Assembly: GCA_965206145.1 (NCBI GenBank)
Contig: CBDBIK010000002.1
Span: 310,001-374,000, forward strand
DNA: 64,000 nucleotides
Direction of reading: 5' to 3'
From: CBDBIK01 sp965206145
GTDB taxonomy: Bacteria; Pseudomonadota; Alphaproteobacteria; TMED109
A program made the translations under genes and the position numbers. Below are positions 16,146-23,983 of the stretch, piece by piece; position 1 is the stretch's first letter, and each line of letters opens with the position of its first letter. The notes below the pieces were generated by a model. The model ran no database searches. It saw nothing but the letters and a program-made list of their open reading frames with translations, and was not told the DNA's origin.

Positions 16146-17360
16146 ATTCACGACCCCACCGTACGGCCCGGAAAGCCTGGCTGGCAGTTCCTGCATTCAC
16201 CAGGACCGACAAACATCCCTCGCCGCATCATCGAAGCGATGTCTGCTCCGCAGGCAGACCACCGTGGTGAAGCCTTCCTTTCTCTAGCCAGGACCGCCTA
16301 CGGCCAATTGCAGGAATTGCTCGGAACGCGCCACCCAATTTCAATCGTCACCGCCGCTGGACACGGAGCGTGGGAGGCCGCACTGGTTAACCCGCTTGCT
16401 CCGGGCGAGAGGGTGCTCATGTACGAGACCGGTTTCTTCTCGGAACGCTGGAAGAAAATAGCTGAGGCACACGGAATCGAAGTCGATTACCTGCCGGGAG
16501 ATTGGCGGACTGGCGTTGATGCGAACCTGATCGAGGGGAACCTCCGCAAGGACAGCGAAGGACGCATCAAGGCCGTGTGCATCGTTCACAATGAGACATC
16601 GACTGGCGTGCGCTCAGACCTCCCCGCGGTGCGCCAAGCCATTGACGCGGCCGGACATCCTGCCCTCCTCATCGTCGATGTCATTTCGTCCTTCTGTTCT
16701 AGCGACTATCGCCACGACGAATGGGGCATTGATGTATGCATCGGCGGCAGTCAAAAAGGCCTCATGCTTCCCCCAGGTCTTTCCTTCAACGCTCTGAGTG
16801 AACGAGCCCTGGAGGTAGCAAAAAAGTCGGGAGGGTGCCTCCGTTTCTTCTGGGACTGGAATCACTCAATCGGTGAGGATGGCGGTCCAGGGTTCATTTC
16901 CACCCCTGCCCTCTCCATGTGGTACGGACTCTCAGCTTCCGTCAAAATGCTTCTTGAAGAGGGTAAGGAGAACATTTTCGACCGTCATCGCCGCATTGCT
17001 AGTGCCGTTCGTGCCGCCGCCGCCGCCTGGGGGTTTGAGAACGTAAGCACCAATCCCCTCGAACACAGCGATAGTGTGAGCGCTCTACTCCTGCCCAAAG
17101 GAATTTCTCCGGATACATTCCGTAACGCCTGTCGAGAAGAGTTCGGAGTGGTACTAGCCGCTTCGCTCGGACGTTGGGCAGAACAGGGTTTCCGGATCGG
17201 CCACCTCGGAGCTCTCAGCGAACCGATGATCCTTGGTTCCCTTGGTGCCATTGATCTCACGATGAAGCGTTTGGGGATTTCCCAACGCGCAAGCGGTGTC
17301 GAGGCAGCTGTCACGCACTTTGCGGAAGAGACTCGCTCTCCACTTCGTGCCGTCAGTTAA
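16146..17360 (+). CDS. Class V aminotransferase (serine/alanine-glyoxylate type), likely non-AUG start
   Basis: PLP-dependent aminotransferase of about 405 residues. The conserved N-terminal GWQFLHSPGPTNIP...MSAPQADHRG, needed for the active site, lies upstream of the first ATG (16239). The PLP lysine is in GGSQKGLMLPPG, and VDVISSF carries the cofactor-binding Asp. The reading frame is open back to the hydroxylase TGA at 16131-16133. AAGGA at 16133-16137 is eight bases before an in-frame ATT (16146), so ATT initiation is proposed. A base error at the start codon, or TGA readthrough, are alternatives. If ATG 16239 were used, 31 conserved residues would be lost. Confidence 0.85.
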   Translation: MHDPTVRPGKPGWQFLHSPGPTNIPRRIIEAMSAPQADHRGEAFLSLARTAYGQLQELLGTRHPISIVTAAGHGAWEAALVNPLAPGERVLMYETGFFSERWKKIAEAHGIEVDYLPGDWRTGVDANLIEGNLRKDSEGRIKAVCIVHNETSTGVRSDLPAVRQAIDAAGHPALLIVDVISSFCSSDYRHDEWGIDVCIGGSQKGLMLPPGLSFNALSERALEVAKKSGGCLRFFWDWNHSIGEDGGPGFISTPALSMWYGLSASVKMLLEEGKENIFDRHRRIASAVRAAAAAWGFENVSTNPLEHSDSVSALLLPKGISPDTFRNACREEFGVVLAASLGRWAEQGFRIGHLGALSEPMILGSLGAIDLTMKRLGISQRASGVEAAVTHFAEETRSPLRAVS

Positions 17361-17469
17361 ACCTTCAGCAACACCAGCCGAAGAACCAATCCTCAACCCT
17401 TCCTAACTTTTCCGAAAAATCTTATATGTGTTTCATCCTGCAAAAAGGATAACTGTGGAAAGAATTCCC

Positions 17470-18429
17470 CTAGCTAAAAGCTTCTTCCCAAGTGCCACGA
17501 GTCGCAGCACGCGAGTACTCAGTTGCACGATTTTCGAAAAAATTCGTGTGCTCAAGCGCATTCAACATTTCATCCATCCAAGGTAGGGGATTCTTTCCCG
17601 CATCGTAAATCGCCTCAAGGCCGAGGCGTGTAAGGCGGCGATCCGCAATGTGGCGGATATAATCCTTCACATCCTGCGGCCCAATTCCCTCAACCCCTCC
17701 CAATTCGAAAGCTCGATCGATAAATGCGTCTTCGAGGCCAACGACGGTCTCGCAGGCAATGCGAAGATCTGTGGCGAGTTCCGGTGTGTCGACTTCAGGA
17801 TTTTCTTCAAGAAATGTCCGGAATAACCTGACAATCGAATTGGTGTGCAAGGTCTCATCGCGGGCTGACCAGGTAACGATCTGCCCCATTCCTTTCATTT
17901 TGTTGAAACGCGGAAAGTTGAGAAGAATCGCAAAACTCGCAAACAGCTGAAGCCCCTCGGTAAAGGCACCAAACATGGCGAGCGTACGAGCAATGTCCGC
18001 TTTGGTGTCAGCGTTGAAGGTCTGCATGTACTCGTACTTCGCTCTCATCTCCTCTATATGCAGGAAAGCTTCGTACTCGACTTCGGGTATGCCGATGGTG
18101 TCGAGCAGATGCGAGTAGGCGGCAATGTGAACCGTTTCCATGTTCGAGAATGCAGCCAGCATCATCTGTATTTCGGTTGGCTGGAAAACGCGAGAGTAGT
18201 GCCGCATGTAGCAATTGTTCACTTCGACGTCGGATTGCACAAAGAAACGGAAAATTTGAGTCAACAGATGCCGTTCTTCAGGTGTCAAAGTTGCACTCCA
18301 GTCCTTCACGTCCTCGGCTAGCGGTACCTCTTCGGGCAACCAGTGAATCCGTTGCTGTTGGAGCCAAGCCTCGTACGCCCACGGATAGCGGAACGGTTTG
18401 TAAACAGGATTCGCTTCAAGCAAGGACAT
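17470..18429 (-). CDS. nrdB: Ribonucleotide reductase class I, beta subunit
   Basis: 319 residues. It houses the di-metal centre and the radical: ligands in QSDVEVNN, METVHIAAYSH (Glu, His and the candidate radical Tyr) and ARDETLHTNS. SD GGAGAG is five bases before the ATG. The C-terminus (REEAFS-like TWEEAFS) is the tail that docks on NrdA. Unusually, nrdA is not adjacent: a PhyH gene and a hydratase gene lie between, the latter ending 16 bases before nrdB. No N-terminal ATP-cone is present. Confidence 0.95.
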   Translation of the reverse strand: MSLLEANPVYKPFRYPWAYEAWLQQQRIHWLPEEVPLAEDVKDWSATLTPEERHLLTQIFRFFVQSDVEVNNCYMRHYSRVFQPTEIQMMLAAFSNMETVHIAAYSHLLDTIGIPEVEYEAFLHIEEMRAKYEYMQTFNADTKADIARTLAMFGAFTEGLQLFASFAILLNFPRFNKMKGMGQIVTWSARDETLHTNSIVRLFRTFLEENPEVDTPELATDLRIACETVVGLEDAFIDRAFELGGVEGIGPQDVKDYIRHIADRRLTRLGLEAIYDAGKNPLPWMDEMLNALEHTNFFENRATEYSRAATRGTWEEAFS

Positions 18430-18445
18430 CTTTTCTCTCCAAAAA

Positions 18446-19222
18446 TCAGGTGAAGCTGGCTTCTAACCGGCCCAAGGAGCCAAAATCGACGATCACCATG
18501 TCTCCTCGTCTGGAATGAACGGCAGCGTTGGCCACGTTGCCAGTGGTGATCACATCGCCTGTTCGCAAGGCCTGGCCGTGCCCGGCGCATTTGTTGGCAA
18601 GCCAGACTAACGCGTTGAGCGGATCACCGAGTGCGTTCGCACCGATACCGTCGATAACATACTCACCATTGACGTCGACCAAAATTGGGATCGCCGCTCG
18701 ATCAATCGAACGCCAGTCGGTAGCCTCCCCACCGAGCACGAAAAAACCATGTACGCCGTTGTCGGCAATCGTCTTCACCAAATCAATGGACCATCCTTCC
18801 TCGTAGCGACAGTCGACCACTTCGATAGCAGGAGCTAGGCCTGCAATCGATTCTAGAACCCGGGATTCGGTAAATGGAGCCTCTTTCGGCAAAAGATCAC
18901 GGCCAAGCCAAAATGCGATCTCCGGTTCGAGAATTGGATGAAATAATTCCGAAGCTGGGATCTGCGCCGGGGAGAGGAAACTTCCTTCCGCAAACATGCG
19001 TCCGTAGAACGGCTCGTTCGTTCCCGTCATTTCCTGAGCCCAGGCGTTGGTACAACCAATTTTCCACCCGGAAAGCGTCCTTCCCAGTCGGGGAACGAGT
19101 GCCCGCTGGACTCCGTAAGCAGCGTCCACGTCGGGAATGTCTACGGGTAGCGAACCAATCGCGACATGATCAGCACGCGCGGCCAACATTGGCTCGATAA
19201 CGGATTCAAAATCGGTATCCAT
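18446..19222 (-). CDS. 2-keto-4-pentenoate hydratase-like protein (MhpD/FAH family)
   Basis: About 258 residues with the FAH/MhpD fold: LSGWKIGCTN, LEPEIAFWLGRDL (metal-binding Glu pair), PAIEVVDCRY, and GDVITTGNVANA near the end. Family members hydrate 2-oxopent-4-enoate or decarboxylate 4-oxalocrotonate. No other meta-cleavage genes are present, so the substrate is unknown. The start is uncertain: ATG 19222 has GGAG at long spacing, while ATG 19261 would overlap the PhyH gene by eight bases without an SD. It is probably co-transcribed with the PhyH gene. Confidence 0.85.
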   Translation of the reverse strand: MDTDFESVIEPMLAARADHVAIGSLPVDIPDVDAAYGVQRALVPRLGRTLSGWKIGCTNAWAQEMTGTNEPFYGRMFAEGSFLSPAQIPASELFHPILEPEIAFWLGRDLLPKEAPFTESRVLESIAGLAPAIEVVDCRYEEGWSIDLVKTIADNGVHGFFVLGGEATDWRSIDRAAIPILVDVNGEYVIDGIGANALGDPLNALVWLANKCAGHGQALRTGDVITTGNVANAAVHSRRGDMVIVDFGSLGRLEASFT

Positions 19223-19253
19223 GGATTTGTTTCGCTCCGCGTTGCTGGAACCG

Positions 19254-20258
19254 TCAGGCATTAGGGGTCATTTCACCCAGAAACGCATCTTGAGGATCGG
19301 CGAACTTCGAATGCGGGTTGCCGGTGCGCCCGTAGGCGTTCCATACCCCAAAACCAAGAATGGCAAGAAGTTCAGACGATGCTTCGTCACGTACTTTCGG
19401 ATCAAGTCCGATCGTGAAGTTCTCCTGAGGCCGGAACTGCGGTCCGCAATAAGTGCTTAAAAGTCCAAGACGGGGACTGTTGGACCGGTTGGAACCAGTG
19501 CCGTGCCACAACCGACCTTCAAACAGGATTGCCGTGCCGGCCTCTCCCGTGGCAGGGGTAGTAGGCACCGTATGTGGAACGTCAGGCGGTGGCTGAAGCC
19601 CAGTGAGATGGCTTTTGGGTACCAACCGAGTGGCACCGTTTGCCTCGGTGAAATCATTGAGGCAGTACACGATATTGCAAGCACACGGTGGGTTGATTGC
19701 GCGGTGCGAATCACCGTCATCGGGGCCGTAGTACTCGCCCCGCTTCATAGCACCCGGTGCGACCGGAGCCTTGTCGCGCGGCAAGGGGCGCGGTAACCAC
19801 CACTGGTCGGTATGAAGTCCCATCATGGTGCCACCGGGCTTTGCGATGTTCGCTGAGAGGGTGGAAAGCTGGAAGCAAGGTCCAAGCAGGAATTCGACCA
19901 AGGGCAACATGGAAGGCTCGGTGACGATATCGCGAAACACCTGTCCCTTGTTGACCAACATCCACACACGTTGATTGATGCCGCCGTTGGCGGCCGTGAA
20001 CATTTCCTTGCTCGCGTTGTCGTGCGGACTGGACCAGTTCTGCCCTGGTCCCTGATCCTCGAAGGCGATACCTCCCTCTATTTCAGCTTGCGCCTGCTCC
20101 TCAAGTCGGGTGCGAAGTGTCTCAAGGCGCTCGAGAGAGAGGACGTTCGGCATGATGCAGTAGCCGAATTCGCGCAGATCGGCCCTGGCCTGATCAAGGT
20201 TCCGCGTGGGCGACGGCAACCGGTCTCCCGGTTGCCATGGCACGGACGAATACCCCAT
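19254..20258 (-). CDS. Phytanoyl-CoA dioxygenase (PhyH) family protein
   Basis: About 334 residues, Fe(II)/2-oxoglutarate-dependent oxygenase fold. The facial triad is visible: H-x-D in GLHTDQWWLP, and the distal His in GRLWHGTGSNRS, followed by the Arg (SPRLGL) that binds 2-oxoglutarate. Bacterial members hydroxylate varied small molecules, and the substrate is unknown here. GGGAGG precedes the ATG at 20258 with good spacing; a longer start at 20279 is possible. A pair of 14-bp direct repeats lies 31 bases upstream, suggesting dedicated control. Confidence 0.87.
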   Translation of the reverse strand: MGYSSVPWQPGDRLPSPTRNLDQARADLREFGYCIMPNVLSLERLETLRTRLEEQAQAEIEGGIAFEDQGPGQNWSSPHDNASKEMFTAANGGINQRVWMLVNKGQVFRDIVTEPSMLPLVEFLLGPCFQLSTLSANIAKPGGTMMGLHTDQWWLPRPLPRDKAPVAPGAMKRGEYYGPDDGDSHRAINPPCACNIVYCLNDFTEANGATRLVPKSHLTGLQPPPDVPHTVPTTPATGEAGTAILFEGRLWHGTGSNRSNSPRLGLLSTYCGPQFRPQENFTIGLDPKVRDEASSELLAILGFGVWNAYGRTGNPHSKFADPQDAFLGEMTPNA

Positions 20259-20288
20259 TCCTCTTGCCCTCCCCTGCATGCGATACTC

Positions 20289-20322
20289 AATTCGACGAAT
20301 CCATAGAAAATTCGATGAATCC
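20289..20322. repeat. Paired 14-bp direct repeats, candidate operator
   Basis: AATTCGACGAATCC (20289-20302) and AATTCGATGAATCC (20309-20322) differ at one base and start exactly 20 bases apart, about two helical turns. Each contains a near-palindrome ATTCGNNGAAT-like core. They lie just upstream of the PhyH gene start, in the 154-base gap after nrdA. This looks like a binding site for a dimeric regulator. No regulator gene is adjacent. Confidence 0.5.
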
Positions 20323-20412
20323 GCGGAAAGTATGGCACAGGTGAAAACCTCGCGTCAGCCGACCACGCAAGCTCCTCGCACATGTAAGCTTCCGGTTGCA
20401 CCTGCTTTTTTA

Positions 20413-22287
20413 TTAAGTGCAGGCGAGGCACTCCTCGTAGTCCAAGCGGCCCTCTTCCGAAAGCAGTGCGGCACTGGGCGCAGCATCGACGTCCGAGCGC
20501 TGAAGCGACATTGAGCGCAGGTAGTAAAGGCTTTTCACACCTCTTCTCCAAGCCTCGAAATGTAGCCGGTGCAGATCGCGCTTATGGGTATCAGGGGGCA
20601 GGAACAGATTCAGCGATTGCGACTGGCAGATGTACTGGCCACGATCTGCCGCAAGCTCGATAATCCAGCGCTGATCAATTTCAAACGCTGTACGAAACAC
20701 AGCCTTCTCTCCCCCACTCAGGAAATCGAGGTGCTGGATCGACCCCTGCTGCGTGTTGATCGAGGACCATACCTCTTCGGTGTTCTGGCCTTTCTCCTCC
20801 AGCAGGCGGCGGAGATGAGCATTCCGCACAGGGAAGGTCCCTGAAAGGGTCTTGTGAGCAAAAGCGTTGGCCGCAAAGGGCTCAATCCCCGGCGAGGTAC
20901 CACCGCAGATGATCGAGATAGATGCCGTCGGCGCAATCGCAAGCTTGTTCGAAAAGCGTTCCATCACGCCCTTCTCCTCTGCATCAGGGCAGGCACCACG
21001 CTCAAGGGCAAGGGTGTGCGAGGCCTTGTCCACCTGGGCGCGAAGATCTTTGAAAATATGCTTGTTCCACGACTTCGCCATCGCTGATTCAAATGGAAGT
21101 CCCTTCGATTGCAGGAATGAGTGAAAACCCATGACTCCGAGCCCCACGCTGCGCTCGCGCATCGAGGCGTAGGCGGCGTTCTCCATGGATTTAGGTGCTT
21201 CCTTGATGAAGTTTTCGAGCACGTTGTCGAGAAACCGCATGATGTCCTCGACGAAACGAGGGTTGTCTTTCCACTCGTCGTACCGTTCAAGATTGACCGA
21301 AGACAGGCAACAAGTAGCGGTACGTTCCCGCCCATGGTGATCTGGTCCTGTAGGAAGGGTAATTTCCGAGCACAAATTCGAGGTTCGTACGTCGAGACCG
21401 GAGAGCTTGTGATGTTCCGGAATCGCCTTGTTGACACTGTCAATGAACAGTAGGTAGGGCTCTCCAGTTTCCATCCGTGTGGTCAGGATCCTGATCCACA
21501 GTGAGCGTGCTGAAATCATCTTCTGCACAGTCCTGTCACGAGGGCTCAAGAGAGCCCATTCGGCGTCTTCCTCCACGGCGCGCATGAATGCGTCCGGCAC
21601 CACCACACCGTGATGAAGATTCAATGCCTTGCGATTGGGGTCTCCTCCGGTCGGGCGCCGGAGCTCGACGAACTCTTCGATTTCTGGATGGCTCACTGGG
21701 AGGTACACGGCAGCACTTCCACGCCGAAGACTCCCCTGGCTAATGGCCAGAGTGAGCGCGTCCATCACCCGGATGAAGGGGACGATACCGGAGGTCTTGC
21801 CGTTCTGCCCTACGCGCTCGCCGATTCCACGAAGGTTGCCCCAATAGCTACCGATGCCACCGCCGCGGGCGGCAAGCCAGACATTCTCCTCCCACAGATC
21901 GACAATTCCCTCGAGAGTATCACTCGCCTCATTCAGAAAGCACGAAATGGGCAGTCCGCGCTTCGTCCCCCCGTTGGAAAGCACTGGAGTTGCGGGCATG
22001 AGCCACAATTTGGAGATGTAGTCATAGAGGCGCTGAGCATGTTCGCTGTCATCACTGAAACTGCTCGCAACCCGGGCGAACATTCCTTGGAACGTTTCGT
22101 CGGGGAGCGTGTAGCGATCGGTCAGGACTGACTTTCCAAAGTCCGTAAGAAGTGCATCACGCTCCGAATCCGTTTTAACGAGCCCCCCCGCAAGAGCCTT
22201 GACTGCAGTGAGAAGGCCCTCTTCATGGGACAACTCTGTTTCTTCCAATTGCGTTTCAGCCACTCCTTCCATGAAATTCGTCATCAT
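20413..22287 (-). CDS. nrdA: Ribonucleotide reductase class I, alpha subunit
   Basis: 624 residues. Makes dNDPs from NDPs together with NrdB. Active-site cysteines are in LPISCFLNE (C116), SNLCSEI (C306) and TCCLSSVN (about C326/C327). The radical-relay Tyr pair is in KSLYYLRS. The C-terminal redox pair is in ECLACT. The protein starts directly at the catalytic domain: the N-terminal ATP-cone of the E. coli-type enzyme is absent, as in several other alphaproteobacteria. The start is ATG 22287 with a G-rich SD (AGGGGG); a second ATG follows immediately. Confidence 0.95.
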   Translation of the reverse strand: MMTNFMEGVAETQLEETELSHEEGLLTAVKALAGGLVKTDSERDALLTDFGKSVLTDRYTLPDETFQGMFARVASSFSDDSEHAQRLYDYISKLWLMPATPVLSNGGTKRGLPISCFLNEASDTLEGIVDLWEENVWLAARGGGIGSYWGNLRGIGERVGQNGKTSGIVPFIRVMDALTLAISQGSLRRGSAAVYLPVSHPEIEEFVELRRPTGGDPNRKALNLHHGVVVPDAFMRAVEEDAEWALLSPRDRTVQKMISARSLWIRILTTRMETGEPYLLFIDSVNKAIPEHHKLSGLDVRTSNLCSEITLPTGPDHHGRERTATCCLSSVNLERYDEWKDNPRFVEDIMRFLDNVLENFIKEAPKSMENAAYASMRERSVGLGVMGFHSFLQSKGLPFESAMAKSWNKHIFKDLRAQVDKASHTLALERGACPDAEEKGVMERFSNKLAIAPTASISIICGGTSPGIEPFAANAFAHKTLSGTFPVRNAHLRRLLEEKGQNTEEVWSSINTQQGSIQHLDFLSGGEKAVFRTAFEIDQRWIIELAADRGQYICQSQSLNLFLPPDTHKRDLHRLHFEAWRRGVKSLYYLRSMSLQRSDVDAAPSAALLSEEGRLDYEECLACT

Positions 22288-22380
22288 TTATCCCCCTCTT
22301 TGTTGTCCTCGTTTTTGTCCGTGTAGCCTTGGCTCGCCACCTCGTTATCCCCAGATTTTCAACATTCTTTTGAGGAAAAC

Positions 22381-22425
22381 CATAACATGTAGTGCAAAGC
22401 TCGGAGTTGATATCCATATGTGGTG
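22381..22425. promoter_or_regulatory. Possible NrdR-box pair upstream of nrdA
   Basis: Two partly similar sites, around CATAACATGTAGTGCA (22381-22396) and TATCCATATGTGGTG (22411-22425). The half-site TAGTG/TGTGG elements are about three helical turns apart, the spacing typical of NrdR boxes. Only one half of each site matches the consensus well. Low confidence. Confidence 0.25.
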
Positions 22426-22748
22426 AAGGTGTCAATCATTGATTCTATTCGCCCAAAGGAAAAAGAATGGGCGGTTTTGCGAGCGGCTCTCTTTCTGCTG
22501 GATCCATGTCCGCATCGAGAATTGCAAACCGCGTGCCCAGGTTCCCTGCGCGACGGGGGCTGCTCTCATAGTTTCGATCATTCAGGAATCGCCTCCGATG
22601 GCGCATTTGAAAACATCCAATAAATAGAACAAATATAGAATATAGTATACGAAGCCTCCCGGTCAACCCCGTGATCTCAGCCTCGATTACGGGATGGAAG
22701 CGATCTTGTGTTGCGTGCGTGTGCGGGCGTACTTACGCTCGGTTTGCC
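22426..22748. other. Intergenic region between nrdA and the nitrile hydratase-like operon
   Basis: No convincing gene: short ORFs at 22420-22627 lack an SD and family features. An AT-rich tract (about 22610-22652, with TATAGAATATAGTATAC) is the likely promoter region for the divergent or downstream genes, but no -35/-10 pair with correct spacing stands out. The rest shows no recognisable RNA or repeat. Confidence 0.4.
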
Positions 22749-23084
22749 ATGACCTCTTCCGAAAATCCGATTCGTCCTCCGCACGACATGGGCGGTCAAC
22801 CTGCCGGGAAGGTTACTCCTGACGAACACGATTATGCGCTCTGGGAGCGACGGGTCGACGCCATGATGATGCTCCTGTCGCATCCGTCGCGTGGACTCCT
22901 ACGAGTCGACGAGCTTCGTCGAGGAATCGAGAGCCTGCCACCTGAAGCTTACAGCTCGATGACCTACTACGAGCGCTGGAGTGCATCGATCTCCTTGATC
23001 ATGATCGAGAAGGGCGTTATCGACGCCGACGAACTTGAGGCGTACGAAGCGGCACTGAAAGCCTCGGGAAAGGCGCCAGCATGA
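22749..23084 (+). CDS. Nitrile hydratase-family small subunit (N-terminal half of beta)
   Basis: 111 residues matching the N-terminal half of nitrile hydratase beta: HDMGGQ, then WERRVDAMMMLL, LRRGIESLPPEAYSSMTYYERW and IEKGVIDADELEAY. In ordinary nitrile hydratase this is fused to the C-terminal half; in thiocyanate hydrolase and toyocamycin nitrile hydratase the halves are separate subunits. It also resembles the activator proteins that load cobalt. The conserved Arg/Glu (RRGIE) and TYYERW are retained. The stop overlaps the next start (ATGA). A GTG at 22671 would add 26 unlikely residues. Confidence 0.85.
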   Translation: MTSSENPIRPPHDMGGQPAGKVTPDEHDYALWERRVDAMMMLLSHPSRGLLRVDELRRGIESLPPEAYSSMTYYERWSASISLIMIEKGVIDADELEAYEAALKASGKAPA

Positions 23085-23371
23085 CAGGAAAAACACCTCT
23101 CTTCCGGTCGGGAAGCAGGGTGAGGGTCCTAGAACGAAAAGTCGCAGGTCACTGTCGCGTGCCCTTCTACGTGCGCGGCCACGAGGGTGTCATCGAGCGT
23201 GCGTGCGGTGCTTTTGGGAACCCTGAATCACTTGGACATGGCGGCGACGGTCTTCCGAAGCAGCATCTCTACCGAGTACGCTTCAGTCGGCAGGAGCTTT
23301 GGCTCGACGCCGAAGAAGGCAGCGTCGACGTCGAAATCTATGAACACTGGCTTCAGGAGACATCACCATGA
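23081..23371 (+). CDS. Nitrile hydratase-family small subunit (C-terminal half of beta)
   Basis: 96 residues equal to the C-terminal half of nitrile hydratase beta: FRSGSRVRVLERKVAGHCRVPFYVRG (SH3-like barrel; the Arg of HCRVP is the conserved active-site Arg), then GEGxPQxLY-like GDGLPKQHLYRVRFSRQELW and IYEHWLQ. It overlaps both neighbours by four bases, so the three subunits are tightly coupled. A single-base frameshift in a fused gene would give a similar picture; the clean ATGA overlap and good frame on both sides favour a real split. Confidence 0.87.
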   Translation: MTGKTPLFRSGSRVRVLERKVAGHCRVPFYVRGHEGVIERACGAFGNPESLGHGGDGLPKQHLYRVRFSRQELWLDAEEGSVDVEIYEHWLQETSP

Positions 23372-23979
23372 GCGAGCACGACCATTCCCACGATCCCATC
23401 GAAAGCCCGGATGTCCCCTTCACCGACCATCAGTACCGAGCTGCCGCACTCCGAGAACTTCTTATCGAGAAGGGCGTGTTCACCGCCGAGGACGTGCGTC
23501 GTGAAATCGAGCTCATGGAGCAACGCGGCCCCGCCGCCGGGCAGAGGGTTGTTGCGCGTGCTTGGACGAATCCGGCATTTCGATCCCGCCTTCTAGAGGA
23601 TGCGCCCTCGGCCGTACGTGAACTCGGGATCGATGTCGGCCCGCTTGACCTCGTCGTCGTCGAGAACACACCAAAGGTCCACAACGTCATCGTTTGCACG
23701 TTGTGCTCGTGCTATCCGCGCGTTCTGCTCGGATTGCCACCCGATTGGTACAAGTCACCTCCCTATCGCTCGCGGACGGTGCGAGAACCCCGTGCCGTAC
23801 TCGCTGAATTCGGGACTGAACTTCCTGCCGATGTGGAGATTCGCGTTCATGACAGTACTGCGGACCTCCGCTACATGGTCCTCCCCATGCGCCCTAACGA
23901 AACCGAGAATTGGAGCGAGGAGCGTCTCACAACACTCGCGAAACGTGATTCCATGATCGGCGTCGCCCTAGCAGGCTGA
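23368..23979 (+). CDS. Nitrile hydratase/thiocyanate hydrolase catalytic (alpha-type) subunit, cobalt class
   Basis: 203 residues. The metal motif is V-C110-T-L-C113-S-C115, the cobalt-type CTLCSC (iron enzymes have CSLCSC); the cysteines are normally oxidised to sulfinic and sulfenic acid. YPRVLLGLPPDWYKSPPYRSRTVREPR and DLRYMVLPMRP are family hallmarks. The N-terminus EHDHSHD could help bind metal. It hydrates a nitrile to an amide, or thiocyanate if it is SCNase-like; the sequence alone does not decide. It overlaps the preceding gene (ATGA). No separate activator or cobalt transporter gene is nearby. Confidence 0.92.
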   Translation: MSEHDHSHDPIESPDVPFTDHQYRAAALRELLIEKGVFTAEDVRREIELMEQRGPAAGQRVVARAWTNPAFRSRLLEDAPSAVRELGIDVGPLDLVVVENTPKVHNVIVCTLCSCYPRVLLGLPPDWYKSPPYRSRTVREPRAVLAEFGTELPADVEIRVHDSTADLRYMVLPMRPNETENWSEERLTTLAKRDSMIGVALAG

Positions 23980-23983
23980 TTGC

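Noticed and set aside
17400..17460. Terminator hairpin between the aminotransferase and nrdB
   Set aside because: Only ATCC/GGAT can pair around an A-rich loop; too weak to call.
22420..22627. Two overlapping ORFs of 62-67 residues in the nrdA upstream gap
   Set aside because: No SD, no family, and low-quality protein sequence; treated as intergenic.
22288..22748. Possible cobalamin riboswitch or other structured RNA between nrdA and the cobalt enzyme operon
   Set aside because: No B12-box or other known conserved core could be read; class I nrd genes would not need it.
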